Both the position numbers and the translations under genes were made by a program. The notes under the pieces were generated by a model. It was not told the DNA's origin. It did not search any database and saw only the letters and a program-made list of their open reading frames with translations. A DNA stretch of 64,000 bases from Bin5 sp022827195 (GTDB taxonomy: Bacteria; Chloroflexota; Anaerolineae; Caldilineales; Caldilineaceae): contig OZ242331.1 in NCBI GenBank assembly GCA_965208275.1, forward strand, positions 4,402,001 to 4,466,000. The letters run 5' to 3'. Positions 40,541 through 50,375 of the stretch are shown here, in pieces (the first letter of the stretch is position 1; every line of letters begins with the position of its first letter).

Positions 40541-43516
40541 CTACTCGCTGCCGCCCGGCGGCAATGAAGCGTGGCAGGCGACCCATTCGGACCCCCGATA
40601 AACGTCGTACGCCTCGAAAACAAGCCGCGACTGCGGCGTGACGCCGGGAATCTCTCCGCTGAGCGTGATCGTGTTCTCTTCCGTCGATACCGCGACATTG
40701 ACGTCGCTCAGATAGACGCCGCCACCGTTTTTTCTCAGCTGCCAGGCGCCGGCCTGAACGGCTTCCCCGATGGACAACTCAACAGGCCCGCCATATACAT
40801 CGCCATCCGCACGATGACTGGCGCCCAGCGAGTAGTCAAACCCCCGATGGCCGGTCTCCCGGTCACTGTCCGCGTCGATCAACACCTCCCATTTATACTC
40901 CAACAGATTTCCCAGGATGTTCTCTCGGTTGAACGTCAGCATCTCCGGAAGATCCCGCAAATGAAACACAACCACAAGCCTCTCGCCGGCCAGCGTTGTA
41001 TTGACTTCGATGATGTCTACATGCGCTGGCAGGGCATACGAGACCTCCCTGAAGACCCTCTGGCCCGGAGTCACCGCGGTATCATCGGAATCGCAGGAGG
41101 CAGAAACGTTATCCATAGCCGCGCCGGCATGAGTTCGGATCTCCTCGGAGCCGCCGAAGTAGTCAAAGGTCTTGAACTTGAGCGGGGATGCCGGCGTGAT
41201 GCCGGGAATCTCTCCCACAAGCGTTATCGTATTGTCGTCGGCGGATACCTCGATGCCGGCCTCCTGAAAGCCCCCGACGACAATGTCCCCCTTCCGGCCC
41301 AGCCTCCAGGCGTTGGTCTCGACAAAGCCCGGCTGCGTCAGCCGCGCAACCCTGTTGCCGTCCCTGGCAGGAGGATGCACGACATGGATCGCCGACAGCG
41401 TGTATTCGAAACCGGCGGGCCCCGTTTCGCCGTCGTTGTCGACGTCGACCGACACCTCCCACAGGTACTCCGGAACATGGTCCGGCACACCGCTTCTGTC
41501 GAACGTCAACCTTTCCGGCACGTCTCTGAGATGGAAGACGACGGTCAGCCTCTCGCCCGATAACTCCGTAGCAATTTCGATGATGTCGATGTGCGCGGCC
41601 AGTTCGGCCGAGCTTTCGTCGCGGACGGTCCGGCCGGGCGTGACGATGGCTGTATCAGGTGAAGTCGGGCCGGGGGACGGGCGACCCAGGCCAACTGGGG
41701 AACGACAGCCGATTTCCTCCGCGCCGCCCAGATAATCATAAGCCCCGAACGCAAGCTCTGAATCCTGCGTGATCCCGGGGATCTCTCCGGAAAGCGTTAT
41801 TGTATCCTCTTCGGCCGACACCTTGAGGCGCGCGTCTTCAAGGTATTCGATATCGGGTACTGCATTCCTCAGAGGGTTCAGTTTCCAGGTATTGGTTTGC
41901 ACATTGTCCGTCGATATCGCCGTGCTCTGAGCGCGGCCTCTGAACGGGTAAGATACAAAATGCATGGCCGAAAGGACATACTCGAATCCGTTCCGGCCTG
42001 TACTCCGGTCGCCGTCCACATCGACCGATACCTCCCAGCTGTACTCTGAGACATTCGCAGGCACACCTTCTCTGTCAAACGTCAATCTCTCCGGAACGTC
42101 CTTGAGATGGAAGACAACCGTCAGGGTCTCCCCCGCAAGCGAAGTGTCAATATCGGTGATGTCAATGTGCGCGGCCTTCTCGTCCGAAACTCCGTTGACG
42201 ATGTTTTGCCCCAGAACATACCCATCACCGGAATCACACGGGCTGACGGGTGCGATCAGGCGTGCCGGAGCATAACATCCGACGTCGTCGGATCCGCCCA
42301 AATACTCAGAAGTCCTGAACACAAGCCGCGAGTCTGCCGTGATTCCGGGAATGTAGCCGGAAAGCGTGATCGTGTCCGCCTCCGCCGACACCGACAGGCT
42401 GGCGCCCCGAATCGACGAGATTATCATCGGTTCCATCTTCCACACGCCGGCCTCTGCCTTGCTCTCTATGGGAACGTCAAGGTCGATCTCCCTTTCAGAT
42501 GGAAACACAATGTGATAGGCGGACAGCAGCGCGTCGAAGCCGCCGTCGCCGGTCGTCGGGTCGTTGTCAACGTCGATGGCCGCCCCCCACATGTACTCCA
42601 CTGCATTTCTCTCGACTCCCGTTCGGTTGAAGGTCAACGTATCCGGCACGTCGCGCAGATGGAAAACAACCGTCAACGTCTCCCCGGACAGAGAACTGCT
42701 GACTTCGGTAATGTCCATGTACCCATTCGCGGCGTCTTCCTGCCCGTCGAACGGCAGCACAAGCGCCTGAGTAAACATCTGCTTTTCCGTACTGGCATGC
42801 GCAATGTCTTCCGCCTCGTCTGCCACGGTCTGCCCCGGTGTGATAGCATACGCGCCGGAGCTGCACTGCCACGAGCTTGTAATGTGAATGTACGAATCGT
42901 GGCACGCTATCTGATCCAATCCGCCCATTTCCAATGCATCACGGGTCGCAAACGCCAGCCGCGATTCGGAGGTTATGCCGGGTATCGCGCCAGCGAGGGT
43001 TACCGTGTCCGCCTCGGGAGAGGCCTCCAGCCTTGCGATCGCAAATGCACTGGTGGAACCATCGTTGTTTATCTCCCAAACACCGGCCCGCAGGATCTCC
43101 CCGATCGGTGCGGTCCTGTTCCGCCGCTCTTCCGACGCGCCTACGAAATGGTAGGCGTTCAGCAGGGCATCAAACCCGCCGGGACCGGTGCTGCGGTCGT
43201 TGTCCACGTCGATCGCCACCTCCCACTCGAACACCTTTGTATCCAGCCCAAATTGCCATCGATTAAAGGTCAGAGTGTCCGGAAGGTCTCTCAGATGGAA
43301 GACGACCGTCAGCGTCTCACCTGACAGCGAGCTGCTGATCTCAGTGATGTCAATATGCGCGGCGGCCACGTCCGAGACGGCATCGGTTACCGTGTCGCCC
43401 GGCACAATCGGATCCACCGAACTGCATGGGTCGGTCTCCTGTGCCCGCACAGGGATTGACCCTGAAGCCAGCAATAGTGCCAGGATAAGAAGCCGGGAAA
43501 TGGTCTTGATCTTCAT
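40541..43516 (-). CDS. Secreted protein of five ~190-residue repeats
   Basis: The start at 43516 (MKIKTISRLLILALLLASGS) gives a normal signal peptide and has GGGAGAA upstream; a frame 14 codons longer lacks both. A 991-residue product. The mature protein consists of five copies of one beta-rich domain beginning near residues 30, 228, 430, 630 and 830. Each has AAHIDITEIxSSLSGETLTV, then FHLRDVPDTLTFNR, EVxVDVDNDxxTGxxGF, a YHxV segment, and closes with DTITLSGEIPGITxxSRL plus an isolated Cys pair. The acidic DVDNDxxTG loop looks like a calcium site. No catalytic motif. Probably a cell-surface or matrix protein; family not recognised. The repeats diverge enough to look old rather than recently amplified. 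Confidence 0.82.
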   Translation of the reverse strand: MKIKTISRLLILALLLASGSIPVRAQETDPCSSVDPIVPGDTVTDAVSDVAAAHIDITEISSSLSGETLTVVFHLRDLPDTLTFNRWQFGLDTKVFEWEVAIDVDNDRSTGPGGFDALLNAYHFVGASEERRNRTAPIGEILRAGVWEINNDGSTSAFAIARLEASPEADTVTLAGAIPGITSESRLAFATRDALEMGGLDQIACHDSYIHITSSWQCSSGAYAITPGQTVADEAEDIAHASTEKQMFTQALVLPFDGQEDAANGYMDITEVSSSLSGETLTVVFHLRDVPDTLTFNRTGVERNAVEYMWGAAIDVDNDPTTGDGGFDALLSAYHIVFPSEREIDLDVPIESKAEAGVWKMEPMIISSIRGASLSVSAEADTITLSGYIPGITADSRLVFRTSEYLGGSDDVGCYAPARLIAPVSPCDSGDGYVLGQNIVNGVSDEKAAHIDITDIDTSLAGETLTVVFHLKDVPERLTFDREGVPANVSEYSWEVSVDVDGDRSTGRNGFEYVLSAMHFVSYPFRGRAQSTAISTDNVQTNTWKLNPLRNAVPDIEYLEDARLKVSAEEDTITLSGEIPGITQDSELAFGAYDYLGGAEEIGCRSPVGLGRPSPGPTSPDTAIVTPGRTVRDESSAELAAHIDIIEIATELSGERLTVVFHLRDVPERLTFDRSGVPDHVPEYLWEVSVDVDNDGETGPAGFEYTLSAIHVVHPPARDGNRVARLTQPGFVETNAWRLGRKGDIVVGGFQEAGIEVSADDNTITLVGEIPGITPASPLKFKTFDYFGGSEEIRTHAGAAMDNVSASCDSDDTAVTPGQRVFREVSYALPAHVDIIEVNTTLAGERLVVVFHLRDLPEMLTFNRENILGNLLEYKWEVLIDADSDRETGHRGFDYSLGASHRADGDVYGGPVELSIGEAVQAGAWQLRKNGGGVYLSDVNVAVSTEENTITLSGEIPGVTPQSRLVFEAYDVYRGSEWVACHASLPPGGSE

Positions 43517-44090
43517 TGTCAGTTCTCCCACAATACAGCCTTGGAAGGTCATCAGCATGTAAATTAGCGTTTCCTCAATGGCAATCTTGTGTCAGCATGC
43601 TTGGGAACGGTACGGTAGGGAAGTTTGTGCCACCGCTCCGAACTCTGTGGGCGGCGGCGCACTGCAAGCTGCGGGTTGCCGCTGGATTCTCACCTTACAC
43701 CGCAGGTCGCTTCCCGTCCATCTCTTCTGTCTTAAGCAGGGCACACTCGGCTGGTTCCGGGCGGTTGACGCCGCGGGTCCAGCCGCGGGCGGCGCCGCCC
43801 GCGTCGATCGAAACGCGTCATACGGCCGCGCTGCGTACCAACGCCGCGCTGCCGGCGCATGGGGTGCGGCTATGTCAATTTGAGAAGGGGGAACCGCAAC
43901 GGGGGAAGGATCCTGGGCGTTGTTCGTTTTCAGTTTCGAGTATTTGGTATTGCGTCTTGGGTTGACGCCTTCGGGCAACAGGCTGAGGTTTTCACCTCCA
44001 CCGCATGAACTGCAGCCCAGCCCACCACCGGCAAGCCCCAAAGACCAGCAACCACAAACTAAGAACTCGAAACTCGAAACTCGAAATTCG
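43517..44090. other. Intergenic region with repeats before the molybdoenzyme stop
   Basis: About 570 bp without a recognisable gene. 43920-44090 holds repeat words GTTTTCAGTTTCGAGTATTT and, at 44065-44092, three copies of AACTCGAAA (AACTCGAAACTCGAAACTCG). Promoter of the five-repeat protein should lie at 43517-43600. An open frame at 43578-43883 has no family features. Confidence 0.45.
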
Positions 44091-46307
44091 CTACACCCGC
44101 TCCACGTGCACCCGCACATCGTAGAAGCTGCCCGACGCGCCCATGTCGGTCTCGTCCTGCGGTGTCAGCTGGTTGACGTTGCGGCCGTCCACGCTGTGTT
44201 TGTTCCACCAGATGCCCGGCGCCAGCACCGTGCCGGCCATGATGTCGTCGGTCACGCGCGCGGTCAGGCGCACTTCGCCCAGCCCGTTCCAGACGCGCAG
44301 CCGCGCGCCGTCGTCGATGCGGCGCACGCTCGCGTCCTGCGGATGGATCCACAGCAGCGGCTCCTTTTCCCGCCCGCGAAACCGCTCCAGGTTCGAAAAC
44401 GACGAGTTGAGGAAGGAGTGCGCCGGCGGCGAGATACAGGCCAGGGTGCTGTCGACGGCGCGCGCGCCGCGCGCGCCGTTTGCCCGCTCCTCACCGTTCC
44501 CGCCGGCCAGCGTCCACTGGCCGCCGGCCACCGAATTCGGCGGCGTATAGGTTGGCAGCGGATCGTAGCCGTCGCGCGCCATGCGCTCGCTGTAGAACTC
44601 GCACTTGCCGCTCGGCGTGGGGAAGTTGCCTTGCGCAAACGGCAGAAACGGCTGCGGCAGGTTGAGGCGCACGAACCCCTTCTCCAGCAGGGCATCCCAC
44701 GTCACCGGTTCGTAGAGCGGATGATTCTGCGCCGCGACAAAGTTGCGCAGGACCGTCTCGTCGTCCTCGTAAAAGGCGCTGTCGGTGTAGCCCATCGCCT
44801 GCGCCAGCCCGCGGAAGATGGCGCTGTTGGGCCGCGTCTCCGCCACCGGCGTAATCGCCGGCCGGTTCAGCGCCAGGTAATGATGGCCGTACATCCGTTG
44901 CAGGTCCCAGTGCTCCGCCTGCGTTGTCGCCGGCAGCAGGTAATCGGCGTAGTCGGCGGTGTCGGTCTGGAAATGCTCCAGCACGACTGTGAAGAGGTCT
45001 TCGCGCGCCAGCCCGGCCTGGACCGCGGCTTGGTCCGGCGTGACCGCGGCCGGGTTGCTGTTGTAGACGATCAGCGCCTTCACCGGCGGGCCGGCCGCCG
45101 CGGGCGACGGTTTTCTGTCCACCGGCCGCGGCGCGTAGTGGGCCGCGGCCAGCCGCGTCCGGTCCAGGCTGAGCGCGTCGCCGAGGCGGTTCATGTTGAT
45201 CGTGCGCGGGATGCGGCCCTGCTGCAGGTCGGGCCGCTGCAGGCCGGTCGTCTCCAGCTGGCGCAGCTGCCCGCTCGTGCTGAGCTGGATGCCGCCGCCC
45301 CGCTCGCGCCACGCTCCCACGAGCGCCGGCAGACAGGTGATGTTGCGCATTGCCATGCCGCCGCCGTAATGGCGCTGCATGCCGTAGTTGACGCGGATTG
45401 CGGCCGGCCGCGTCGTCGCGTATTCGCGCGCCAGCCGGCTGATGCGTTCGGCCGGGATGCCGGTGATCTCGGCGGCCCGCTGCGGCGTCCATTCCTGCAC
45501 CCGCTGCGCCAGCTGCTCGAAGCCGACCGTGTAGGCCGCAACGTAGTCGCCGTCGTGCAGCCCGGCGTCGATGATCTCGTGCATCAGCGCCAGCGCGAGC
45601 GCGCCGTCGGTCCCTGGCCGGAGCGGGAGCCACTCGTCGGCCGCGCGCGCGGTGCGCGTACGCGCCGGGTCAATGACGATGACGCGTGCGCCCTGCTTGC
45701 GCGCGGCCTGGATGAACGGCCACAGGTGCAGGTTGCTCGTCAGCGTGTTGCTGCCCCAGATCAGGATCAGCCGCGCGTGCGCGAAGTCCTCCGGCTCTAT
45801 GCCTATGGTCGAGCCGATCGTGTAGAGGTAGCCCTCGAAGCCGGCCTCCGAGCAGATCGTGCGCGCCAGGCGGCTGGCGCCCATCTGCTGGAAGAAGCGG
45901 TCCGACATGCCATGCTGCTGCAGCCAGCCCATCGTGCCGGCGTAGGAGTAGGGCAGCACCGCCTCCGCGCCCCAGGCGTCGATTATCTCCCGCAGCCGCG
46001 CCGCGATCCCGGCCAGCGCCTCGTTCCACGAGATGCGCTCGAAGCGGCCGCTGCCCTTCGGCCCCACGCGGCGCTGCGGATGGCGCAGCCGATCGGCATG
46101 GTAAACCCGTTCGAGGTAGCGGTCGACCTTGCCGCAGAGGGTGCCCTGCGTCACGGGATGGTCGGGGTGGCCCCAGATGTCTAGCGCGCGCCCGTCATTG
46201 CGGTCGACCGCGATCTGCCAGCTGCAGGTGTCCGGGCAGTCGTGCGGGCAGGCGCCGGTTACGATGCGGACGGTGGGGTCGTTGCGGTAGAGTGCGGGGT
46301 TGGGCAT
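44091..46307 (-). CDS. Molybdopterin (bis-MGD) oxidoreductase, DMSO-reductase superfamily
   Basis: A 738-residue protein without a Tat signal, so probably cytoplasmic. The N-terminal [4Fe-4S] motif comprises Cys20, 24, 28 and 58 (GACPHDCPDTCSW...GTLCGK). Cys152 in LARTICSEAGFEG is the likely molybdenum ligand. LILIWGSNTLTSNLHLWPFI, RVIVIDPARTRTARAADEWL and LPLRPGTDGALALALMHEII are the conserved cofactor-binding segments; the C-terminal MopB barrel has DASVRRIDDGARLRVWNGLG. A Gly/Glu/Arg-rich insert (~615-640) is unusual. No electron-transfer subunit, chaperone or cofactor gene is adjacent, so substrate and partners are unknown. Confidence 0.9.
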   Translation of the reverse strand: MPNPALYRNDPTVRIVTGACPHDCPDTCSWQIAVDRNDGRALDIWGHPDHPVTQGTLCGKVDRYLERVYHADRLRHPQRRVGPKGSGRFERISWNEALAGIAARLREIIDAWGAEAVLPYSYAGTMGWLQQHGMSDRFFQQMGASRLARTICSEAGFEGYLYTIGSTIGIEPEDFAHARLILIWGSNTLTSNLHLWPFIQAARKQGARVIVIDPARTRTARAADEWLPLRPGTDGALALALMHEIIDAGLHDGDYVAAYTVGFEQLAQRVQEWTPQRAAEITGIPAERISRLAREYATTRPAAIRVNYGMQRHYGGGMAMRNITCLPALVGAWRERGGGIQLSTSGQLRQLETTGLQRPDLQQGRIPRTINMNRLGDALSLDRTRLAAAHYAPRPVDRKPSPAAAGPPVKALIVYNSNPAAVTPDQAAVQAGLAREDLFTVVLEHFQTDTADYADYLLPATTQAEHWDLQRMYGHHYLALNRPAITPVAETRPNSAIFRGLAQAMGYTDSAFYEDDETVLRNFVAAQNHPLYEPVTWDALLEKGFVRLNLPQPFLPFAQGNFPTPSGKCEFYSERMARDGYDPLPTYTPPNSVAGGQWTLAGGNGEERANGARGARAVDSTLACISPPAHSFLNSSFSNLERFRGREKEPLLWIHPQDASVRRIDDGARLRVWNGLGEVRLTARVTDDIMAGTVLAPGIWWNKHSVDGRNVNQLTPQDETDMGASGSFYDVRVHVERV

Positions 46308-47107
46308 CTTGATGGTCTCAAGTTGGCGGTTTTGGACTCCTGGCAGGAGTCAGGGCCTGGAGAAAGCGGTTCGGGCGGCAATGTCGATCAGTGCCACTTT
46401 CAGCGCGGGCGCATTATATCACACACCGGCTCGAGTCGGCGGGCGTACGGCCGAACGGGGTGCAGCCCACAATTGGGGTGGGAATGTTCGGGCGGGGAAT
46501 ACGTGCCGGCGGCGGCAGGAGTTGCCGAAACTCGAGACGTCGAAACTCGAAAGGCGGAGTTGGCGAAGCGCACACACGGTGGCGTCGACACGCGGCGCGT
46601 TGGCGACAGGCTGGAAGCGCGCACACACGGTGGCGACGCGATGGGCTGCTGTTGCGCTGGGCTGCATCAGGTCCCACAACTGGCGGGCGGCGCCAATCTG
46701 ACGGAGACACTCCTCGAACGCCCGGAGATCCGGCTGAACATCATTACCACGACCGAGTACTTTGCATAGCGTTTCCCGGCGCAGCGCGGCCGGCAGCAGC
46801 GCCGGACCAGGGGCGGACAACCTGGGCCGGCGCTTTCGCGTGCGGCGCGCGCGCCCTGGGCGCCAAAGCAGGCGCACTCGGCGAACGAAGATGCCGACTC
46901 ACAGGATCATACAAATTGCACAAAGAAAATTGGGCAATCGTTATTCGCTTTGTCCATGAATGCGCCGCCCATCGCGGTTATACTATGACAACTATTGCTC
47001 TTTAAGCATACAGTTTTCAGGTCATCTTTTGAGTGCGGTCGCGCCTGTCCGGCGCCGGTTGCAGCCAAAACGGACCCCACGCCATCTGCGAAAGGATTGA
47101 TCGAGGA
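46308..47107. other. Intergenic region before the first glutamine synthetase gene
   Basis: About 800 bp with no supported gene. The 17-mer GCGCACACACGGTGGCG occurs at 46568 and again at 46619; a CTCGAAACTCG-type word lies at 46530-46555. An AT-rich stretch (46905-47020) with a TATACT at 46979-46984 is the probable promoter region for glnA, though no good -35 stands 17 bp upstream. Confidence 0.4.
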
Positions 47108-48523
47108 ATGAAACTCAACGTAAGCAGCAAAGCCGACCTGGTCAGCGCCATCCAGGACAACCACATTCAGATGGTGGACGTCAAGTTCACCGACCTGTTC
47201 GGCCAGTGGCATCACTTCACGATTCCGGTCGAGGAGTTCGACGCCGATGAGGCGGTCGATGAAGGGCTGGGCTTCGACGGCTCCTCAATCCGCGGCTTCC
47301 AGAGCATCGAGAACAGTGACATGGTGCTGCGCCTGGACCCGACGACCGCGATCATCGACCCGATCTGCGCCATGCCGACGCTCAGCGCCATCTGCAACGT
47401 CCACGACCCGCTGTCGGGCGAGGCCTACAGCCGCGACCCGCGCCACGTCGCCGGCAAGGCGGTCAGCTACGTCGAATCGCAGGGCACCGCCGATACGATC
47501 TACGTCGGGCCGGAGGCTGAGTTCTTTATTTTTGACGCCGTCTCCTACGAGGCCGGCCAGCACACCGCCGGTTACTACGTCGACAGCGTCGAGGCGCCGT
47601 GGAACTCGGGCGACATGAGCGGCGGCCACTCTGTCGGCCTCAAGCGGGGCTACTTCCCCGTCTCGCCGTACGATACGCTGCAGGATGTGCGCTCGGAGAT
47701 GACGCGCAAGATGATCGATGCCGGCATCGACATCGAGGTGCATCACCACGAGGTCGGCACCGCGGGCCAGGCCGAGATCGACATGAAGTTCAAGCCGCTG
47801 GTGCAGATGGCCGACCAGGTGCAGCTCTACAAGTACATCATCAAGAACGTGGCCAAGGCGAACGACAAGACGGTCACCTTCATGCCCAAGCCCCTCTACG
47901 AGGACAACGGCTCCGGCATGCACACGCACCTGAGCTTCTGGAAAGGCGGCGACCCGCTCTTTGCCGGCGACCAGTACGCCGGCCTGAGCGAGATGGCGCT
48001 GCACTTCACCGGCGGCCTGCTCAAGCACATCAACGCGCTGCTGGCATTCTGCGCGCCGCTGACCAACAGCTACCGCCGCCTGGTGCCCGGTTACGAGGCC
48101 CCGGTGGTCGTGGCCTACTCGGCCCGCAACCGCTCGGCGGCCTGCCGCATCCCGATGTACAGCCAGTCGCCCAAGAGCAAGCGCATCGAGTTCCGCTGCC
48201 CCGACCCCGGCGCGAACCCGTACCTGGCCTTCGCCGCCATGATCATGGCCGGCATGGACGGCATCAGGAACCAGATCGACCCCGGTGACCCGGCTGAGAT
48301 CGACCTGTACGAAGAGGATGTCCTGAAAGAGGTGGAGATGGTCAAGGGCAGCCTGGGCGAGGTTCTCGACGCGCTCGAAGATGACAGCGACTTCCTGCTC
48401 GAAGGCGGCGTCTTCACGCCCGACCTGCTCGAGGCCTACATCGAGTACAAGCGCCTCGAAGAGGTCGATCCCGTGCGCCTGCGCCCGCATCCGCAGGAGT
48501 TCGTGATGTACTACGGCATCTAG
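47108..48523 (+). CDS. glnA: Glutamine synthetase type I (beta-like)
   Basis: A 471-residue protein, the usual GS I-beta length. Landmarks: FDGSSIRGFQSIENSDMVLR, the ATP/metal stretch YVGPEAEFFIFD, EVGTAGQAEIDMKF (metal and Glu ligands), NGSGMHTHLSFWKGG and RRLVPGYEAPV. The segment AEIDLYEED corresponds to the adenylylation loop and keeps the Tyr. GS makes glutamine from glutamate, ammonia and ATP in a dodecamer. The start at 47108 matches the family N-terminus; an ATG at 47033 would add a poorly coding leader. A strong terminator follows, so it is a single-gene unit separate from the second GS gene. Confidence 0.95.
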   Translation: MKLNVSSKADLVSAIQDNHIQMVDVKFTDLFGQWHHFTIPVEEFDADEAVDEGLGFDGSSIRGFQSIENSDMVLRLDPTTAIIDPICAMPTLSAICNVHDPLSGEAYSRDPRHVAGKAVSYVESQGTADTIYVGPEAEFFIFDAVSYEAGQHTAGYYVDSVEAPWNSGDMSGGHSVGLKRGYFPVSPYDTLQDVRSEMTRKMIDAGIDIEVHHHEVGTAGQAEIDMKFKPLVQMADQVQLYKYIIKNVAKANDKTVTFMPKPLYEDNGSGMHTHLSFWKGGDPLFAGDQYAGLSEMALHFTGGLLKHINALLAFCAPLTNSYRRLVPGYEAPVVVAYSARNRSAACRIPMYSQSPKSKRIEFRCPDPGANPYLAFAAMIMAGMDGIRNQIDPGDPAEIDLYEEDVLKEVEMVKGSLGEVLDALEDDSDFLLEGGVFTPDLLEAYIEYKRLEEVDPVRLRPHPQEFVMYYGI

Positions 48524-48611
48524 GATTTTTCAGCTTTGTGTTTCTGGTTTTTAGTGTTCGCTCGATCTATGACTAAGAACAAGAAACCGACTGTTTACAG
48601 ATTCTGACAGC
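48524..48611. repeat. Hairpin repeat between the two GS genes (first copy)
   Basis: TTTTCAGCTTTGTGTTTCTGG and AGAACAAGAAACCGACTGTT form the arms of a TTTTTGGTTTTCAG-family element directly after the glnA stop (only part of each arm is given). A second, partial copy lies at 48660-48760 with AACTGAAAACTAGAAACCGA. Confidence 0.6.
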
Positions 48612-48650
48612 AAAGGGGGCGGCGCGTGGCAGTGTGCCTGCCCCCTTTTT
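48612..48650 (+). terminator. Rho-independent terminator
   Basis: Stem AAAGGGGGC / GCCCCCTTT around a 19-nt loop, followed by a T-run (48646-48650). Ends the transcript of the first glutamine synthetase gene. Confidence 0.8.
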
Positions 48651-48769
48651 CTTCCATACCGACGGTTGCAAAGTTTTCAGCGTTCAACCTCTCGTCTTCA
48701 GTGTCCGTCCGCTACCAACTGAAAACTAGAAACCGACGACTGAAAACTATCTGAAAGGGGAACGCAAGT

Positions 48770-50131
48770 ATGCAATTGGATGCATTCACCGATGATAGGC
48801 TGATGGAGGCGCTCGAGGGGATCGACGATACGATCAAACGCCATAATGTGCGTTTTGTGCGTCTGCAGTTCAGCGATATCGTGGGCATCGTCAAACAGGT
48901 TACGATCCCGATTGAGTTGTGGGACCGTGCGATTGAGAATGGTGTCTGGTTCGACGGCAGCTCGATCGAAGGCTTCGCCCGCATCGCCGAAAGCGACATG
49001 TACCTCGTGCCGGACCTGGACACCTTCATGCCGATCCCCTGGGAGATGGAGTTGTCCACCGCGCGCGTCGTCTGCGATGTCTTCACGCCCAACGGCGATC
49101 CTTTCAGCGGCGACCCGCGTTTCATCCTGCGCCGCCAGCTCAACCGCGCCAAGGAGTTGGGTTTCGACTTTCTGGTCGGCCCGGAGCTGGAGTTCTTCCT
49201 CTTCCGCCGCCACCCGGACAACAGCCTCTACCCTCTGACGCCGCACGACGAGGCCGGCTACTTCGACGTCAGCTCCGATTCGGCCCACGGCGTGCGCAGG
49301 CAGATGGTTGACGCGCTCAATGCTCTCGGCATCAAGGTCGAGGCCTCCCACCACGAGGTCGCCAGCGGCCAGAACGAGATCGACTTCCAGTACGGCCCCG
49401 CGCTCGCCGCGGCCGACAATACGATCACCCTGCGCACGACCCTGAAGGCGATCGCGCAGAAGAACGGGCTGCACTGCACCTTCATGCCCAAGCCGATCAC
49501 CGGCGTAAACGGCAGCGGTATGCACGTTCACCAGAGCCTCTGGAAGCATGGCGAGGACGCGACCTGCATGTACGACGAGAGCGACGAGTACGGCCTCAGC
49601 AAGACCGCGCTCCACTTTATCGCCGGTCAGCTGGCGCATGCCGCCGCGATCACGCCGATCATCGCGCCGCTGGTCAACAGCTATAAGCGGCTGGTGCCCG
49701 GCTACGAGGCGCCCGTCTACATTTCGTGGGGGCGCACAAACCGCAGCGCCCTGATCCGCATCCCGCGCATCAACCCCAACCGCCCCCAGAGCACGCGCTG
49801 CGAGTTGCGCTGCCCCGACCCCAGCGCCAATCCCTATCTTGCTTTTGCCGTCATGCTGGCCGCGGGCCTCGACGGCATCGAACGCAAGCTCGACCCGCCG
49901 ATGCCGGCCGAAGAGGACCTCTACCAGATGAACGGCGACCGCTCCGGCCTCGAGACGCTGCCGGGCAACCTGGGCGAGGCGCTCGATGCCCTGCGCCAGG
50001 ACGAGGTCGTGCAGGACGCGCTCGGTCAGCACGTTTTCGAGCGCTATGTCGAGGCCAAGAACCAGGAGTGGGACAGCTATCGCAACTTTGTCTCGCAATG
50101 GGAGCTGGACCGCTATCTCGGCGTCTATTGA
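48770..50131 (+). CDS. glnA2: Glutamine synthetase type I (alpha-like)
   Basis: A 453-residue protein with AAAGGGGAA before the ATG. Landmarks: FDGSSIEGFARIAESDMYLV, VGPELEFFLFRRHPD, EVASGQNEIDFQYGPALAAA, NGSGMHVHQSLWKHG, YKRLVPGYEAPVYISWGRTN and RCPDPSANPYLAFAVMLAAG. It lacks the ~25-residue insert of GS I-beta, consistent with the I-alpha branch. It is only moderately similar to the neighbouring copy, so the two are old paralogs rather than a recent duplication. The pair is separated by a terminator and therefore separately regulated. Confidence 0.93.
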   Translation: MQLDAFTDDRLMEALEGIDDTIKRHNVRFVRLQFSDIVGIVKQVTIPIELWDRAIENGVWFDGSSIEGFARIAESDMYLVPDLDTFMPIPWEMELSTARVVCDVFTPNGDPFSGDPRFILRRQLNRAKELGFDFLVGPELEFFLFRRHPDNSLYPLTPHDEAGYFDVSSDSAHGVRRQMVDALNALGIKVEASHHEVASGQNEIDFQYGPALAAADNTITLRTTLKAIAQKNGLHCTFMPKPITGVNGSGMHVHQSLWKHGEDATCMYDESDEYGLSKTALHFIAGQLAHAAAITPIIAPLVNSYKRLVPGYEAPVYISWGRTNRSALIRIPRINPNRPQSTRCELRCPDPSANPYLAFAVMLAAGLDGIERKLDPPMPAEEDLYQMNGDRSGLETLPGNLGEALDALRQDEVVQDALGQHVFERYVEAKNQEWDSYRNFVSQWELDRYLGVY

Positions 50132-50375
50132 GCGCTTAACTGGACAAGAGATTGATTCAAGAGTAGAATAGAGGGGAGAAATCGGAGAGGAGCAGGTCGT
50201 GAGCAGCGGGAGGGATGTCTTCCCCTCGCCCAGGGCAAATATGTTGCACTTTGGCAGGTAAAATCGATTCATGATGCTCACGCTGGGAGCCGATGCTGCC
50301 CGGCGTTTTTGTGTTAGACGAAAATTTCGGCGCCGCAGACCGCGCGTCTGCAGCGCCTCTCAAAGGAGAAATCGA

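Noticed and set aside
43920..46184. A 754-codon open frame on the plus strand
   Set aside because: Antisense to the molybdopterin oxidoreductase and begins in repeat DNA.
46391..47005. Open frames in the 46.3-47.1 kb gap
   Set aside because: Several overlapping frames in GC-rich DNA with direct repeats, no ribosome sites and no recognisable motifs.
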